Part shown: in pieces, positions 45,705-55,723 of the stretch
Layout: each line of letters opens with the position of its first letter
Position numbering within the stretch: position 1 is the stretch's first letter
From: Gammaproteobacteria bacterium
GTDB taxonomy: Bacteria; Pseudomonadota; Gammaproteobacteria; Chromatiales; Chromatiaceae
Direction of reading: 5' to 3'
Length of the DNA stretch: 64,000 bases
Assembly (NCBI GenBank): GCA_021773975.1
Contig: JAJFJN010000038.1
Location: 62,001 to 126,000 of the forward strand
Made by a program: the position numbers and the translations under genes
The notes under the pieces: model-generated
Seen by the model: only the letters and a program-made list of their open reading frames with translations
Told to the model about the DNA's origin: nothing
Database searches by the model: none

Positions 45705-46049
45705 CTAATCCTTGTCCAAGAACCCAAGCCCATCACAATCACCACAGTCCACTTCATCGCTCTGCATAACGCCCAATCCACCGCAATGTATGCAATCGCC
45801 TATTGCTCCTATCCCATGACAATCTGGGCACTCAACACCACCCTCTTTACTCTCTTCATCAACCGGCATAAAGCCCGTGCCTTTACAGCGGACACAGTTA
45901 CCAATATCACCACGCCCAAGGCATCGCTTACAGTCGATCTCAGATATGAATTGCCCCCCGCCGTAGTAGCGGGTAATGATCCCCATACCACTGCAATCAG
46001 GACAGCTTTCAGAGAATTTTTTAAATCTTGCCGCTTTTTTTTCCGTCAT
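45705..46049 (-). CDS. DnaJ-type cysteine-rich zinc protein with six CxxCxGxG repeats
   Basis: The 114-residue protein consists almost entirely of DnaJ-like zinc-binding repeats: CPDCSGMG, CKRCLGRG, CVRCKGTG, CPDCHGIG, CIHCGGLG and CGDCDGLG. DnaJ itself has four. There is no J-domain, so it cannot stimulate DnaK in the usual way. Such standalone zinc domains may bind unfolded or partner proteins. It is on the minus strand, downstream of the AIM24-family gene. Confidence 0.75.
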   Translation of the reverse strand: MTEKKAARFKKFSESCPDCSGMGIITRYYGGGQFISEIDCKRCLGRGDIGNCVRCKGTGFMPVDEESKEGGVECPDCHGIGAIGDCIHCGGLGVMQSDEVDCGDCDGLGFLDKD

Positions 46050-46093
46050 TGGATATTACCTCTGCAATCATTATAGCCAATGAAGATCATCAA

Positions 46094-46843
46094 TTAATCC
46101 TCACCCTGCTCCTTTCCACCTGCTTCAGTGGCATGCGCAAGAATGCGATCTGCCATGCGTGAAAAAGGCAGGCTCTGTAACCAAACCGTACCCGTGCCAC
46201 TCAGGGTGGCCAAGAACATTCCTTCTCCACCAAAAACCATGGACTTTAATCCACCCGCCATTTCAATATCATATTCAATGCCGCGAGTGAATCCAACCAA
46301 ACAACCTGTGTCCACTCGTAGCGTCTCACCTTGCAGCTCTTTTTTGATGATAGTGCCACCTGCCTGAGCAAAAGCCATACCATCACCCTCCAGCTTTTGT
46401 AGGATGAAGCCCTCTCCACCAAACAGGCCACTACCCAACTTTTTATTAAAGGTGATGCCAATCTTGGTGCCCAGTGCTGCACAGAGGAAGGCGTCTTTCT
46501 GGCAAATAAATTCACCGCCAATCTCAGCCATATTAAGCGCAATGATGTTGCCTGGGTAGGGCGCAGCAAAGCCTGCCTTACGCTTCTGGCTTCCTTCATT
46601 GGTGAAGTGGGTGGTAAAGGCTGACTCACCCGTCAACATACGTTTGCCCGCACCAAACATCTTGCCAAAAAGCCCCTGATCAGGGTCAGCACCATCACCC
46701 ATCTTGGTTTCAAACTCAATATCCTGCTCCATGTAAGTCATGCCACCCGCTTCTGCAACCACAGTCTCACCTGGGTCAAGCTCCACTTCGAGCAGCTGCA
46801 TCTCATGACCAATAATTTTGTAATCTATCTCATGACAACGCAT
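46094..46843 (-). CDS. AIM24/TIGR00266-family protein
   Basis: The 249-residue protein belongs to a widespread family of unknown role related to yeast mitochondrial AIM24. It starts [35 protein letters not shown], continues with [24 protein letters not shown], and has repeated beta-rich blocks such as [27 protein letters not shown]. No catalytic motif is known. It lies between apaH and the zinc-repeat gene on the same strand. Confidence 0.9.
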   Translation of the reverse strand: MRCHEIDYKIIGHEMQLLEVELDPGETVVAEAGGMTYMEQDIEFETKMGDGADPDQGLFGKMFGAGKRMLTGESAFTTHFTNEGSQKRKAGFAAPYPGNIIALNMAEIGGEFICQKDAFLCAALGTKIGITFNKKLGSGLFGGEGFILQKLEGDGMAFAQAGGTIIKKELQGETLRVDTGCLVGFTRGIEYDIEMAGGLKSMVFGGEGMFLATLSGTGTVWLQSLPFSRMADRILAHATEAGGKEQGED

Positions 46844-46886
46844 GGTGATTCTCCTGTTGATTTAGTGATGATAATCAAAAAGTAGT

Positions 46887-47723
46887 TTAGCCCGGTTTAC
46901 ACGCCTCCGGGCAAACAAGATGCGTTGGCTTTGGCTTCTTTTTCTTTCGCAGCCTCAGTGCAGTCAGCGAACCACCCCAGAGGCAGCCTGTATCAATACT
47001 CCAGACATTATCGTCCGCGTGATAACCCAGAGTAGACCAATGCCCAAAAACAATGCGCTCACGGCGGCTGGCACGATGTGGGTGCTCAAACCAGGGCAGA
47101 TAACCTTTTTCCTGGCTTCCCGGCGCGCCTTTTTCCCTAAGTGCCAGCCCTCCCTGCTTGTCACAATAGCGCAGACGAGTCAGGCAGTTGGTTATAAAAC
47201 GCAATCGATCTATACCCTGTAATTCAGCAGACCAGTAACTCGGATTATTACCATACATATGCTGACAGAAATCATGGAAGCCTGGTCCTACCAATGCCTC
47301 ATGCAACTCTTGTGCAAGCGCCAGAGCAGTTGGAAGATCCCACTGTGGCGGCAAGCCACCATGCAACATAGTGAAATTGAGTTTGGCATCGTGGTACATC
47401 AAAGGGCATCGACGAAGCCAATCAATCAGCTCTTCCCGATCATCAGCCGCCAGAATGGCATCCAACGTATGTGCTTTATCTTTATGTTTGGGATTACCTT
47501 GAGCGATAGCCAGCAGATGCAGATCATGATTACCAAGAACGGTAACAGCCGCGCGGTCAAGCCCTTTAACAAAACGCAAAACCTCTAGCGAGTGAGGGCC
47601 ACGATTTACCAGATCACCCACAAACCAAAGGGTGTCATTTGTTGGGTCAAACTTAATCTTGTCCAGTAACCGTTGAAGTTCGCTATAACAGCCCTGCACA
47701 TCGCCGATGGCGTAAGTAGCCAT
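46887..47723 (-). CDS. apaH: Symmetrical bis(5'-nucleosyl)-tetraphosphatase
   Basis: The 278-residue metallophosphatase splits diadenosine tetraphosphate into two ADP, and in E. coli also removes Np4-type RNA caps. The motifs YAIGDVQGCYSELQ, FVGDLVNRGPHSLEV and VLGNHDLHLLAIAQGN provide the metal ligands. Length and the HPHRASRRERIVFGHW region fit ApaH rather than serine/threonine phosphatases. Confidence 0.95.
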   Translation of the reverse strand: MATYAIGDVQGCYSELQRLLDKIKFDPTNDTLWFVGDLVNRGPHSLEVLRFVKGLDRAAVTVLGNHDLHLLAIAQGNPKHKDKAHTLDAILAADDREELIDWLRRCPLMYHDAKLNFTMLHGGLPPQWDLPTALALAQELHEALVGPGFHDFCQHMYGNNPSYWSAELQGIDRLRFITNCLTRLRYCDKQGGLALREKGAPGSQEKGYLPWFEHPHRASRRERIVFGHWSTLGYHADDNVWSIDTGCLWGGSLTALRLRKKKKPKPTHLVCPEACKPG

Positions 47724-47842
47724 ATCGCTTGCCTATGCTCTCATTCATTATTCTTATCGGTAGTATACGGCATGCGAGTATAAAAACACTCAACCTGCAC
47801 CCAGCAAAACAGCAGGCAAAATTGAAAATAGCCGGCCTAAAA

Positions 47843-48292
47843 TCAACCCAACAAATGAAACAAGCTCCATTGATACAGAATCAACACGGCATAACAGAGC
47901 AATACACCATACAAAATTGAGCGCACTCTAATGCCAATACTGATTCTCTCATTGTGATAGGCCATCAACATAATCATACCCAGGCCCGTTAACAGCAACT
48001 TGCACATAATGAATAGCTGGGGGCTTTGCTGAATCAGTAGATCCATCACTGGGTTAATCTCACTAGCTCCCCGATTAAGTAGATGCAGGGTATTGATTGC
48101 ATCCATAAGGCAAAGCAACATAAGTGATACGGCAACCACCATGAACCGCTTGGGATAGAGGTCCAAACAATCGACTACCGCATCCTTCACATCATTTCTG
48201 CGTAATTCACGCCGCCTGCCTAGTAGGCGATGGTGGCTAAAAGGGGATATCTCTTGAGTACGTCGATCTGTAATACGTCTGCTCTGTTGCAT
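47843..48292 (-). CDS. Small membrane protein (DUF5658-like)
   Basis: The 149-residue protein has a basic, hydrophilic N-terminus with many arginines (RRITDRRTQE, LLGRRRELRR), then about three membrane segments. The block LMDAINTLHLLNRGASEINPVMDLLI resembles the DUF5658 family pattern D-x2-T-x3-L and E-x-NP-x-M. The role is unknown. Confidence 0.6.
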   Translation of the reverse strand: MQQSRRITDRRTQEISPFSHHRLLGRRRELRRNDVKDAVVDCLDLYPKRFMVVAVSLMLLCLMDAINTLHLLNRGASEINPVMDLLIQQSPQLFIMCKLLLTGLGMIMLMAYHNERISIGIRVRSILYGVLLCYAVLILYQWSLFHLLG

Positions 48293-48398
48293 TTTTTTAT
48301 TAGCTCCTACCTCAGGAGACTATCCTCTCTGTGACATGATGCGCCTAATATAATTACAGCCACTCTCTCGGTCAAATTTGATAGGAAGCAGATTCCTT

Positions 48399-49691
48399 TT
48401 ATACGTTATTGGTTTTTGACTTCTCTAAGGTGCATAGCAGATCATCAATCAACGCTGCCAATTTATTCAAAGCCCCCCGGTTCTGTTCAACCACCCGGCG
48501 ACCATTCTCACCAATACGGGAACGCTCACTGGCATCACCCAGCCATGCCTCGACTACGGCTGCCAACTCATCGGCACCATTCACCATGACAGCCGCATCT
48601 TCTTCCAGCAACAATTCACTGATGGCGGCAAAATTAAAATTATGTGGTCCAAAGACAACGGGGACACCCAAGGCCGCAGGCTCCAACATATTATGCCCAC
48701 CATGTTTTATCAGGCTACCCCCCATAAATGCCACATCTACCCCTGCTAAAAACATGGGTAGCTCACCCACCGTATCCCCAAGAAAGATACCGGTTTCAAG
48801 CGTACAGTTTGATTGATCGGAACGACGCACCACGTTAAATCCCGATTTTTTACACAGCGCGGCAACACTATCAAAACGCTCTGGATGCCTGGGCACTAGC
48901 ACCAATAAAGCCTCAGGCAGTTGCAGTCGAATCTGCTTATGCGCCTGCAACACTTGCCCATCCTCACCTTCATGAGTGCTGGCAGCCACCCAGACCGGGC
49001 GCTCATGCCCCCAAGTACGACGAATGACATCTGCCTGTTCATTCAAGCTCGCCGGTAACCTGGCATCAAATTTAATGCTCCCCGTCACTGTCATCTGATC
49101 TGAATGCACACCCAGTGCGATAAAGCGTTCAGCATCCGCCGGAGCCTGAGCGGCCACCCAGCCTATATCCCCAAAAGTCTGCCGGGTAAATTCCCCAAGG
49201 CGGGCATACCCTTTAGCCGAACGTTGGGACAACCGCGCATTAGCCAAAATTGATGGAATACCATGCTGCTTACACGTTGCTAGCAGATTGGGCCATATCT
49301 CCGTCTCCATCAATACTACGATTTGCGGCTTAGCTCGCTGAATAAAACGCTCCATCATCAAAGGCAGGTCATAAGGCGCATAGACATGAAACAGATCATC
49401 ATCAAACAATTCCCTCACTCGCTGGGAACCTGTCGGCGTAGTGGTGGTAATAACAATAGCCTGCTCGGGATAACGCTCTTGCAACAATTTAACCAAAGGG
49501 ACAGCCGCCTGCACCTCACCTACGGAGACCGCGTGAATCCACAGCGTATGAGTCGCATCAAAAGGAGCAAACAAGCCAAAACGCTCTTTCAAACGCGCCC
49601 TATATCCAGGCGCATTTCGACTACGCCAGAGCAGGCGCAAAAGAACCAAAGGCAGGGCCATGTACAACAGGAGAGTATAAAAGTGGCGCAT
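48399..49691 (-). CDS. waaA: 3-deoxy-D-manno-octulosonic acid transferase
   Basis: This 430-residue inner-membrane-associated GT-B glycosyltransferase adds Kdo to lipid IVA, linking lipid A to the LPS core. An N-terminal membrane anchor, FYTLLLYMALPLVLLRLLW, is followed by WIHAVSVGEVQAAVPLVKLL with the catalytic glutamate. Later come TGSIKFDA and GGSLIKHGGHNMLEPAALGVPVVFGP, split here for reading. It is divergent from kpsC, another Kdo-handling enzyme, across about 150 bases of DNA. Confidence 0.95.
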   Translation of the reverse strand: MRHFYTLLLYMALPLVLLRLLWRSRNAPGYRARLKERFGLFAPFDATHTLWIHAVSVGEVQAAVPLVKLLQERYPEQAIVITTTTPTGSQRVRELFDDDLFHVYAPYDLPLMMERFIQRAKPQIVVLMETEIWPNLLATCKQHGIPSILANARLSQRSAKGYARLGEFTRQTFGDIGWVAAQAPADAERFIALGVHSDQMTVTGSIKFDARLPASLNEQADVIRRTWGHERPVWVAASTHEGEDGQVLQAHKQIRLQLPEALLVLVPRHPERFDSVAALCKKSGFNVVRRSDQSNCTLETGIFLGDTVGELPMFLAGVDVAFMGGSLIKHGGHNMLEPAALGVPVVFGPHNFNFAAISELLLEEDAAVMVNGADELAAVVEAWLGDASERSRIGENGRRVVEQNRGALNKLAALIDDLLCTLEKSKTNNV

Positions 49692-49842
49692 TAATAATCA
49701 AAAATAGTTATTTGGATAACTTCAGCTTATAACCTTTATCTATAAAGGTCACACCGAAACAAGGACAAAATCACGTTCATATGTGAAACTGGGTGGTCAC
49801 ATCATATTATTTGCAGACAACCGATGTTAACAATATAGATAA

Positions 49843-51981
49843 ATGACAAAGCAACAGGCACAAACATTTTCCTTTGGAATCTACAGAACACCCAGGCTAG
49901 CTGCTTTTCTTGGGGTAAAAAAAACCGCTTGGCAGATACCCATTTTATCAACACTATTCCGCACAAAAAATGACAGCTTCATAGTTGGCTGGGGGAAAAA
50001 ACAGAACACTAAACAGGCTCGCCATAACGCTCAATTACATAATCAAGCCTACCTGACACTCGAAGATGGTTTTTTACGCTCTGTCGGATTAGGTGTTAAT
50101 AAAAGCCCGCCACTCTCCATAGTGATTGATGATCTAGGTATATATTACGATGCAACCCAACCATCAAGGGTTGAAAACATCCTGAATAATGATTATCAAC
50201 ACCTACCTGACCTGCCCCCTTTCCAACAGCTAATCAGCGCATCCTCCATAGCTGCCCAAGACCCATTGGACGATAGCCGTCTGCTTTGCCGCGCTAAAAC
50301 ATGCATTGATCAAATCATCAGCAACAAACTTTCAAAATATAACGATAGCCCGGAACTCAACCTGGGTACTAAAAACAGATATAGAGTTTTGGTTATTGAT
50401 CAAACAGCAGGTGATCTCTCTATTCAATACGGCCAGGCAACCGCAGAAAGCTTCAACATCATGTTACAAGCCGCGCTGGATGAGCACCCTGACGCAGAGA
50501 TTATTGTCAAAATTCATCCCGATGTAATTGCCGGTAAAAAACAAGGCCACCTTGATACAACTTCAAGCATGGATCGGATACGCCTCATCTCAGACAACAT
50601 CAATCCAATTCACCTCCTACAGCAAGTTGATGAGGTTTATGCCGTCACCTCTCAACTAGGCTTCGAGGCCTTAATGCTGGGCAAATCAGTAACCTGCTTT
50701 GGCATCCCCTTTTATGCTGGCTGGGGGCTAACCAATGACCGAAAAAACACCCCAAGGCGCAAAAAGAGACGTTCAATTGAACAGTTATTTGCAGCCGCAT
50801 ACATTCTATACGCCCATTATATCGACCCTGAAACAGATACTCGCTGTGAAATAGAGCATATCATCACGCACTTAGCACTCCAGCGGCATTGGTTTAAGCA
50901 GAATAGGGGAACGCTTTACTGCATTGGGTTTGGTATTTGGAAGCGGGGGTATGTACGCAGCTATCTTCGCTCGCCATGGAACCGAATAAAATTTGTCGAC
51001 TCTGCTCAACAGATCATGCGTGATCAACCCAAAGAAGATGCACGAATAGTGGTTTGGGGAACCCGTGAAAACAGTAAAATCAGCGCACTGGCAACCCGTC
51101 TCAATATACCTATCTGGCGCATGGAAGATGGCTTTTTGCGATCCATCGGTTTAGGGTCAGACCTGACGGCCCCAGCATCCCTGGTACTCGACAAAACAGG
51201 GGTCTATTTCGACCCCACCCAACCCAGTGACCTTGAGATAATTCTGCAACAAGAGCCATTCAGCACAGCCATCCTCAGCCGGGCAGAACATTTACGCAAG
51301 ACCATTGTAGCCTCTGGACTCAGCAAATATAACTTCAGCCAAAACAAGCCACTTGTACACTCGGCCGTCCCAGGTCAACGCATCATCCTTGTGCCTGGCC
51401 AAGTGGAGGATGATGCCTCCATACGACTGGGTTGCTTCGATATTAAAACCAATCTTGATCTGCTCAAAGCCGTAAGGGAGCGCAGCCCCAACGCCTACAT
51501 TATCTATAAACCTCACCCGGATATATTAAGTGGCAACCGAAAAGGTGGCCGCAGGATTGATGCCCAAACATCAGCAAATTGTAATCAGGTCATCACTGAT
51601 ACCCCCATTGCCAGCTGTCTGGATTTAGCAGATGAGATTCATACAATGACCTCTCTAGTCGGCTTTGAGGCACTGTTAAGAAAAAAGCAGGTTATAACCT
51701 ATGGCCTGCCATTTTATGCCGGCTGGGGGTTGACCGAAGACCGCCACACCTCTGAGCGAAGGACAAGGGTTTTAGAATTAAATCAACTGATTGCAGGAAC
51801 ACTCATCCTTTATCCCAGATATCTCAATATTGCTACCAAAGCATTCACCACGCCAGAATCCACCATCACTCAACTGAAGGCCTCACTGGATAAGAGTCAA
51901 GAGATTCACATCCGCCCACCCTGGGTCACTCAGCAAACATCCAAGTTAAAGCACTTTATCCAGGGCGTTCTGTTCAGGTAA
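49843..51981 (+). CDS. kpsC: Capsular polysaccharide beta-Kdo transferase KpsC
   Basis: The 712-residue protein is of the KpsC family, whose E. coli member builds the beta-Kdo linker between capsule and lyso-phosphatidylglycerol. Two related halves are visible: LEDGFLRSVGLG near residue 73 and MEDGFLRSIGLG near residue 427, each followed by a DPTQPS/DATQPS-type block (YYDATQPSRVE, YFDPTQPSDLE) and by FYAGWGLT. This double arrangement is that of the two Kdo-transferase modules. It heads the plus-strand capsule group. Confidence 0.9.
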   Translation: MTKQQAQTFSFGIYRTPRLAAFLGVKKTAWQIPILSTLFRTKNDSFIVGWGKKQNTKQARHNAQLHNQAYLTLEDGFLRSVGLGVNKSPPLSIVIDDLGIYYDATQPSRVENILNNDYQHLPDLPPFQQLISASSIAAQDPLDDSRLLCRAKTCIDQIISNKLSKYNDSPELNLGTKNRYRVLVIDQTAGDLSIQYGQATAESFNIMLQAALDEHPDAEIIVKIHPDVIAGKKQGHLDTTSSMDRIRLISDNINPIHLLQQVDEVYAVTSQLGFEALMLGKSVTCFGIPFYAGWGLTNDRKNTPRRKKRRSIEQLFAAAYILYAHYIDPETDTRCEIEHIITHLALQRHWFKQNRGTLYCIGFGIWKRGYVRSYLRSPWNRIKFVDSAQQIMRDQPKEDARIVVWGTRENSKISALATRLNIPIWRMEDGFLRSIGLGSDLTAPASLVLDKTGVYFDPTQPSDLEIILQQEPFSTAILSRAEHLRKTIVASGLSKYNFSQNKPLVHSAVPGQRIILVPGQVEDDASIRLGCFDIKTNLDLLKAVRERSPNAYIIYKPHPDILSGNRKGGRRIDAQTSANCNQVITDTPIASCLDLADEIHTMTSLVGFEALLRKKQVITYGLPFYAGWGLTEDRHTSERRTRVLELNQLIAGTLILYPRYLNIATKAFTTPESTITQLKASLDKSQEIHIRPPWVTQQTSKLKHFIQGVLFR

Positions 51982-52189
51982 GGCACTGTCCACAGGTGCA
52001 TACTGTAAACAGCTGGGCAATGGCGCACCATCCAGGATATGATTTCTACCTAATACATCTTCCTTCACCAAAACTAAGCAATTCTTCACAGGTTTCAATT
52101 GAAAACAGCTTGATTATTTTGGACATAAAACCCGTAGTCAGAAGCGCTGTCACTAATGTGAAAGTTTTGCACAGCGTGGTGGGGGTGCA

Positions 52190-53458
52190 GTGAGTTCAGC
52201 CAAAGCAAATAGACGGGCTTTTCTGTTCCTACAAGGCTGCACCAGCCCTTTTTTTTCACGTTTGGGGGAGATCCTTAGCAACAAGGGGCATCAGGTTTAC
52301 CGAATCAACTTCAATGCTGGAGATGCCGTCTACTGGAGGAAGCTGCCTGCCTGGAATTTCCGTGACCCCGTCAGCTCGCTACCGGCCTACCTTGACGAAA
52401 AGTTCAGTGCGGCTGGGATCACTGATGTGGTCATGCTGGGTGATACTCGCCCAGTCAACCGTGCAGCTATTCCTATTGCAGCTCAATATGGTGCCAGGGT
52501 ACATGTATTAGAGGAGGGATATTTCCGGCCTAACTGGATCACCCTCGAAGAGGGCGGAATCAATGGATACTCTCGCTTGCCCAATGATCCAGACTGGTAT
52601 CGCGAGGTTGGCAAACTGGTGCCTGATTATGGCCCAGGCAAGCCAGTTTCCAATCCAATGCGCCTACTCGCACTACATGAGGTTGGTTACCATTTACCCA
52701 ACCTGCTTAATCCCCTGCTGTACAAAGGATATCGCACCCACCGTCCACACATCTCAGGGGTTGAGTTCTATGGTTGGGGTCGAAGGTTTGCAAAAATGCC
52801 CTACTTTGAACATCGTGACAAACGTATGATTGAAAAACTATTGCGCAGCAGAGACCCCTTCTACCTGCTACCTCTGCAACTGGATAGCGACAGTCAAATC
52901 AGGGAACACAGCTCGTCCGGAGGCATGCTCTATTTTATCAAAAAGGTCATTAACTCTTTCATTCGCCACGCCCCAACAAATACCCAGCTGGTGATCAAGA
53001 ACCACCCCCTGGATACCGGTTTTACCGATTACGCAGCCTGGATTGAGCGCCTGCAACGCCGCCTAAAGATTGCAGGGCGCATACTGTACCTGGAAAGTGG
53101 AGATCTGCTCTCCCTACTTGAGCACGGACGCGGTGTAGTCACCATAAACAGCTCAGTAGGGATCTCAGCACTCGCTCACAACTGCCCTACTATCGCCTTG
53201 GGGAAGGCCATATACGATATGCCCGGGCTTACCTTTCAAGGAACGCTAGATAGCTTCTGGCACCATTGCGAAACACCAGATCAACAACTGTTCCACAACT
53301 TCAAGAATACAGTACTCCATACTGTCCAGATAAACGGCGGTTTCTATAGTCAGGTAGGGATTGAGCTCGGAGCTGCCAACTGCTACCAACGCCTAGAGCA
53401 AGCACAATCCCCTCTGGACAAACTGTTAAGCATGACCCACCAGGAGGCGTTGTTGTGA
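52190..53458 (+). CDS. KpsS/RkpJ-like capsule polysaccharide protein
   Basis: The 422-residue protein belongs to the KpsS/RkpJ capsule biosynthesis/export family. LFLQGCTSPFFSRLGEILSNKG opens the protein, LEEGYFRPNWITLE is the family hallmark, and VTINSSVGISALAHNCPTIALG is the late conserved block. KpsS attaches the first Kdo to the phospholipid. The start is GTG preceded by a GGGGG run; the stop overlaps the next gene's GTG. About 200 bases of non-coding DNA separate it from kpsC. Confidence 0.88.
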   Translation: MSSAKANRRAFLFLQGCTSPFFSRLGEILSNKGHQVYRINFNAGDAVYWRKLPAWNFRDPVSSLPAYLDEKFSAAGITDVVMLGDTRPVNRAAIPIAAQYGARVHVLEEGYFRPNWITLEEGGINGYSRLPNDPDWYREVGKLVPDYGPGKPVSNPMRLLALHEVGYHLPNLLNPLLYKGYRTHRPHISGVEFYGWGRRFAKMPYFEHRDKRMIEKLLRSRDPFYLLPLQLDSDSQIREHSSSGGMLYFIKKVINSFIRHAPTNTQLVIKNHPLDTGFTDYAAWIERLQRRLKIAGRILYLESGDLLSLLEHGRGVVTINSSVGISALAHNCPTIALGKAIYDMPGLTFQGTLDSFWHHCETPDQQLFHNFKNTVLHTVQINGGFYSQVGIELGAANCYQRLEQAQSPLDKLLSMTHQEALL

Positions 53459-54228
53459 AGTCAAAACAGCCATTGACCGTACTGATTACCGGAGCAACCG
53501 GAGCCATAGGCGGCGCGCTTGCCAAAGCCTACGCCGCACCGGGGGTAACACTCATCCTTCAAGGCAGAAACAGGGATAAGCTAACTGCTCTTTCATCAGC
53601 TTGTATAGCGGCTGGAGCACTGACTTACACGCATGAGATGGATGTCAGAGATATTGCGGCACAAAAGGAGTGGATATTGCAGGTGGATGAGCAAACCCCG
53701 TTGGATCTTGTCATTGCCAATGCTGGAATGAATATCAATATCGGCTCGGATGGTGCGGGAGAGTCATGGGAAGAGGTGGAGATGCTACTCAACACCAACC
53801 TGCGCTCAACCATGGCTTTGGTACACGCGGTGCTACCCGGCATGCGGCAACGAGGAAAAGGACAGATTGCATTAATGAGCTCCCTGGCAGCCTATTTTGG
53901 TCTGCCTGTAACACCCAGTTACTGTGCTAGCAAGGCAGCGCTGAAATCCTATGGTGAAGCCTTGCGGGGCTGGCTTGCGCCAGAGGGAATCAAAGTAAAT
54001 GTGATCATGCCAGGCTATGTAGAATCTGCGATGTGTCAAAATATGCCCGGTCCAAAACCCTTTCTTCTTACGCCCGAAAGAGCAGCACAAATCATCCAGC
54101 GTGGGCTGGAGAAAAACAGACCCCGTATAAGCTTTCCCTTCCCGTTAAATCTAGGTACCTGGTTACTTTCCGTGTCACACCCAGCCGTTGCACAGCGCAT
54201 CCTCAGCTGGATGAATTACCGTGCCTGA
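53455..54228 (+). CDS. Short-chain dehydrogenase/reductase (RkpH-like)
   Basis: The 257-residue NAD(P)-dependent oxidoreductase has the cofactor loop VLITGATGAIGGALA near residue 9, NAGMN, the catalytic serine in LMSSLAAYFG and the YxxxK pair in YCASKAALKSYGE. In the rhizobial rkp-1 group an SDR stands beside an AONS-like gene, so a ketone made there could be reduced by this enzyme. The GTG start overlaps the preceding stop by four bases, and its own end overlaps the next gene by eight. Confidence 0.88.
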   Translation: MKSKQPLTVLITGATGAIGGALAKAYAAPGVTLILQGRNRDKLTALSSACIAAGALTYTHEMDVRDIAAQKEWILQVDEQTPLDLVIANAGMNINIGSDGAGESWEEVEMLLNTNLRSTMALVHAVLPGMRQRGKGQIALMSSLAAYFGLPVTPSYCASKAALKSYGEALRGWLAPEGIKVNVIMPGYVESAMCQNMPGPKPFLLTPERAAQIIQRGLEKNRPRISFPFPLNLGTWLLSVSHPAVAQRILSWMNYRA

Positions 54229-55723
54229 TTTATGGTTAGCATTGGCGCCGGCCTACTGCATCGGGCTACTGACAGCTACCATTGCCGAGATAGCAATAAC
54301 CCCCCGCCCACGCTTTCTGCAGCGCACCATAATCGCCTGGCAGATTCACCTTGGCGTATGGACACTGCTCTTTGCCGCCGAGCTTTTGCTATGGCAGCGC
54401 CCCTGGTTTGCCGCAGCCAATGGTTTTGCGCTGATGTTGCTACTGGTGGTCATCAGCAATGTCAAACAGCAGCTGATGCGAGAACCTTTCGTATTTATGG
54501 ATTTCGAATATTTCACCGATCTGCTTCGCCACCCGCGCCTCTATTTGCCCTTTTTTGGCATAGGGCGCACGGTAATATTATTGGGGCTGTTTTTCTTTGC
54601 CGTATACCTGGCACTTATGCTGGAAAATAGTTTAATTCAGGAACTCGGTTGGCATAATTTTATTATCTCTGTTGCCGTCCTGTTGTTGCTTGCTGGCGCA
54701 CTTTTGAAGCGCAATGCACCTGCCATGAGTTTTAGCGCCAACGCTGATCTGAAGCAGCATGGTTTTTTAACCTGCATCTGGGCCTATGCCCTGGCTGAAC
54801 GCAAACCCGCCCACTTTGTGGGAAAAGAGTGGAAGGCTTTAGCAGATGCGTTACCGACTGGAGCTGCCGCTCCTCATATGGTGTTGGTACAAAGCGAATC
54901 CTTTTTTGATGCCCGACCCGTCCATGAATCGGTTAATTCAGACGTGTATGCGTGGTGGGATGAACTCCGCAAAGCCTCCTGGATTCACGGCAACCTGGAT
55001 GTCCCAGCACGGGGCGCCAATACCGTGCGCACTGAGTTCGCCGTATTGTCTGGCCTTAGTGAAGCAGAACAGGGAGTGTATCGATTCAACCCCTACCGCA
55101 AGATGGATTTTAGTACCTTGCCGACCTTACCAAGAGCAATGAAACGGGCTGGATACCAAACCATCTGTATTCATCCCTATTCAGCAAATTTTTACCGACG
55201 CAATCACGTTTTCCCTTCACTGGGTTTTGATGAATTCATTGATATCCGCGCATTTACCCATGCACCCAGATGTGGCCCCTATGTGAGTGATGTGGCGGTA
55301 GCCAGCATGGTGAAGCAATTACTGGAAACGGCCAAAGAACCACTGTTTATTTTTGTGATCACCATGGAAAACCATGGGCCACTGCATTATGAACAGGTAA
55401 TGGATGCAGATAGAGCACGTTATCATCAGACACCACCACCTGCTGGTTTAGATGATTTGACCGTCTATCTACGCCATATCGAAAATGCCGGAAAAATGTG
55501 CCGTGAGCTACAAGCAGCGCTCACAGCAGCCGACCGCCCCAGTCGACTTTGCTGGTATGGTGACCATGTAGCCATTATGCCAAAAGTATATGCAGCCACT
55601 GAATTCGACAGTGGGACTACAAACTATTCAATCTGGCATAGTGACGATAATAAGCATCAGCCGCAGCAAAGAAAACTGCAAGCGAGTGAGCTGGGGTTGG
55701 CTTTGCTTAGATCTTCAGTTTAG
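54221..55723 (+). CDS. LtaS-like membrane sulfatase/phosphotransferase (RkpI-like)
   Basis: The 500-residue inner-membrane protein has about four to five N-terminal membrane segments, then a periplasmic sulfatase-fold domain. VLVQSESFFDARP carries the first metal-binding glutamate; ARGANTVRTEFAVLSGLSE holds the nucleophilic threonine region; FVITMENHGPLHY and WYGDHVAIMP hold later ligands. LtaS-type enzymes transfer phosphoglycerol or phosphoethanolamine groups, so it may decorate a lipid or polysaccharide. The start is GTG, and translation is coupled to the SDR. It ends convergently, overlapping the hydrolase gene by 17 bases. Confidence 0.82.
   Translation: MPDLWLALAPAYCIGLLTATIAEIAITPRPRFLQRTIIAWQIHLGVWTLLFAAELLLWQRPWFAAANGFALMLLLVVISNVKQQLMREPFVFMDFEYFTDLLRHPRLYLPFFGIGRTVILLGLFFFAVYLALMLENSLIQELGWHNFIISVAVLLLLAGALLKRNAPAMSFSANADLKQHGFLTCIWAYALAERKPAHFVGKEWKALADALPTGAAAPHMVLVQSESFFDARPVHESVNSDVYAWWDELRKASWIHGNLDVPARGANTVRTEFAVLSGLSEAEQGVYRFNPYRKMDFSTLPTLPRAMKRAGYQTICIHPYSANFYRRNHVFPSLGFDEFIDIRAFTHAPRCGPYVSDVAVASMVKQLLETAKEPLFIFVITMENHGPLHYEQVMDADRARYHQTPPPAGLDDLTVYLRHIENAGKMCRELQAALTAADRPSRLCWYGDHVAIMPKVYAATEFDSGTTNYSIWHSDDNKHQPQQRKLQASELGLALLRSSV

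Noticed and set aside
51982..52189. Small reading frame between kpsC and the kpsS-like gene
   Set aside because: No ribosome site, family resemblance or codon pattern; read as a short non-coding gap.
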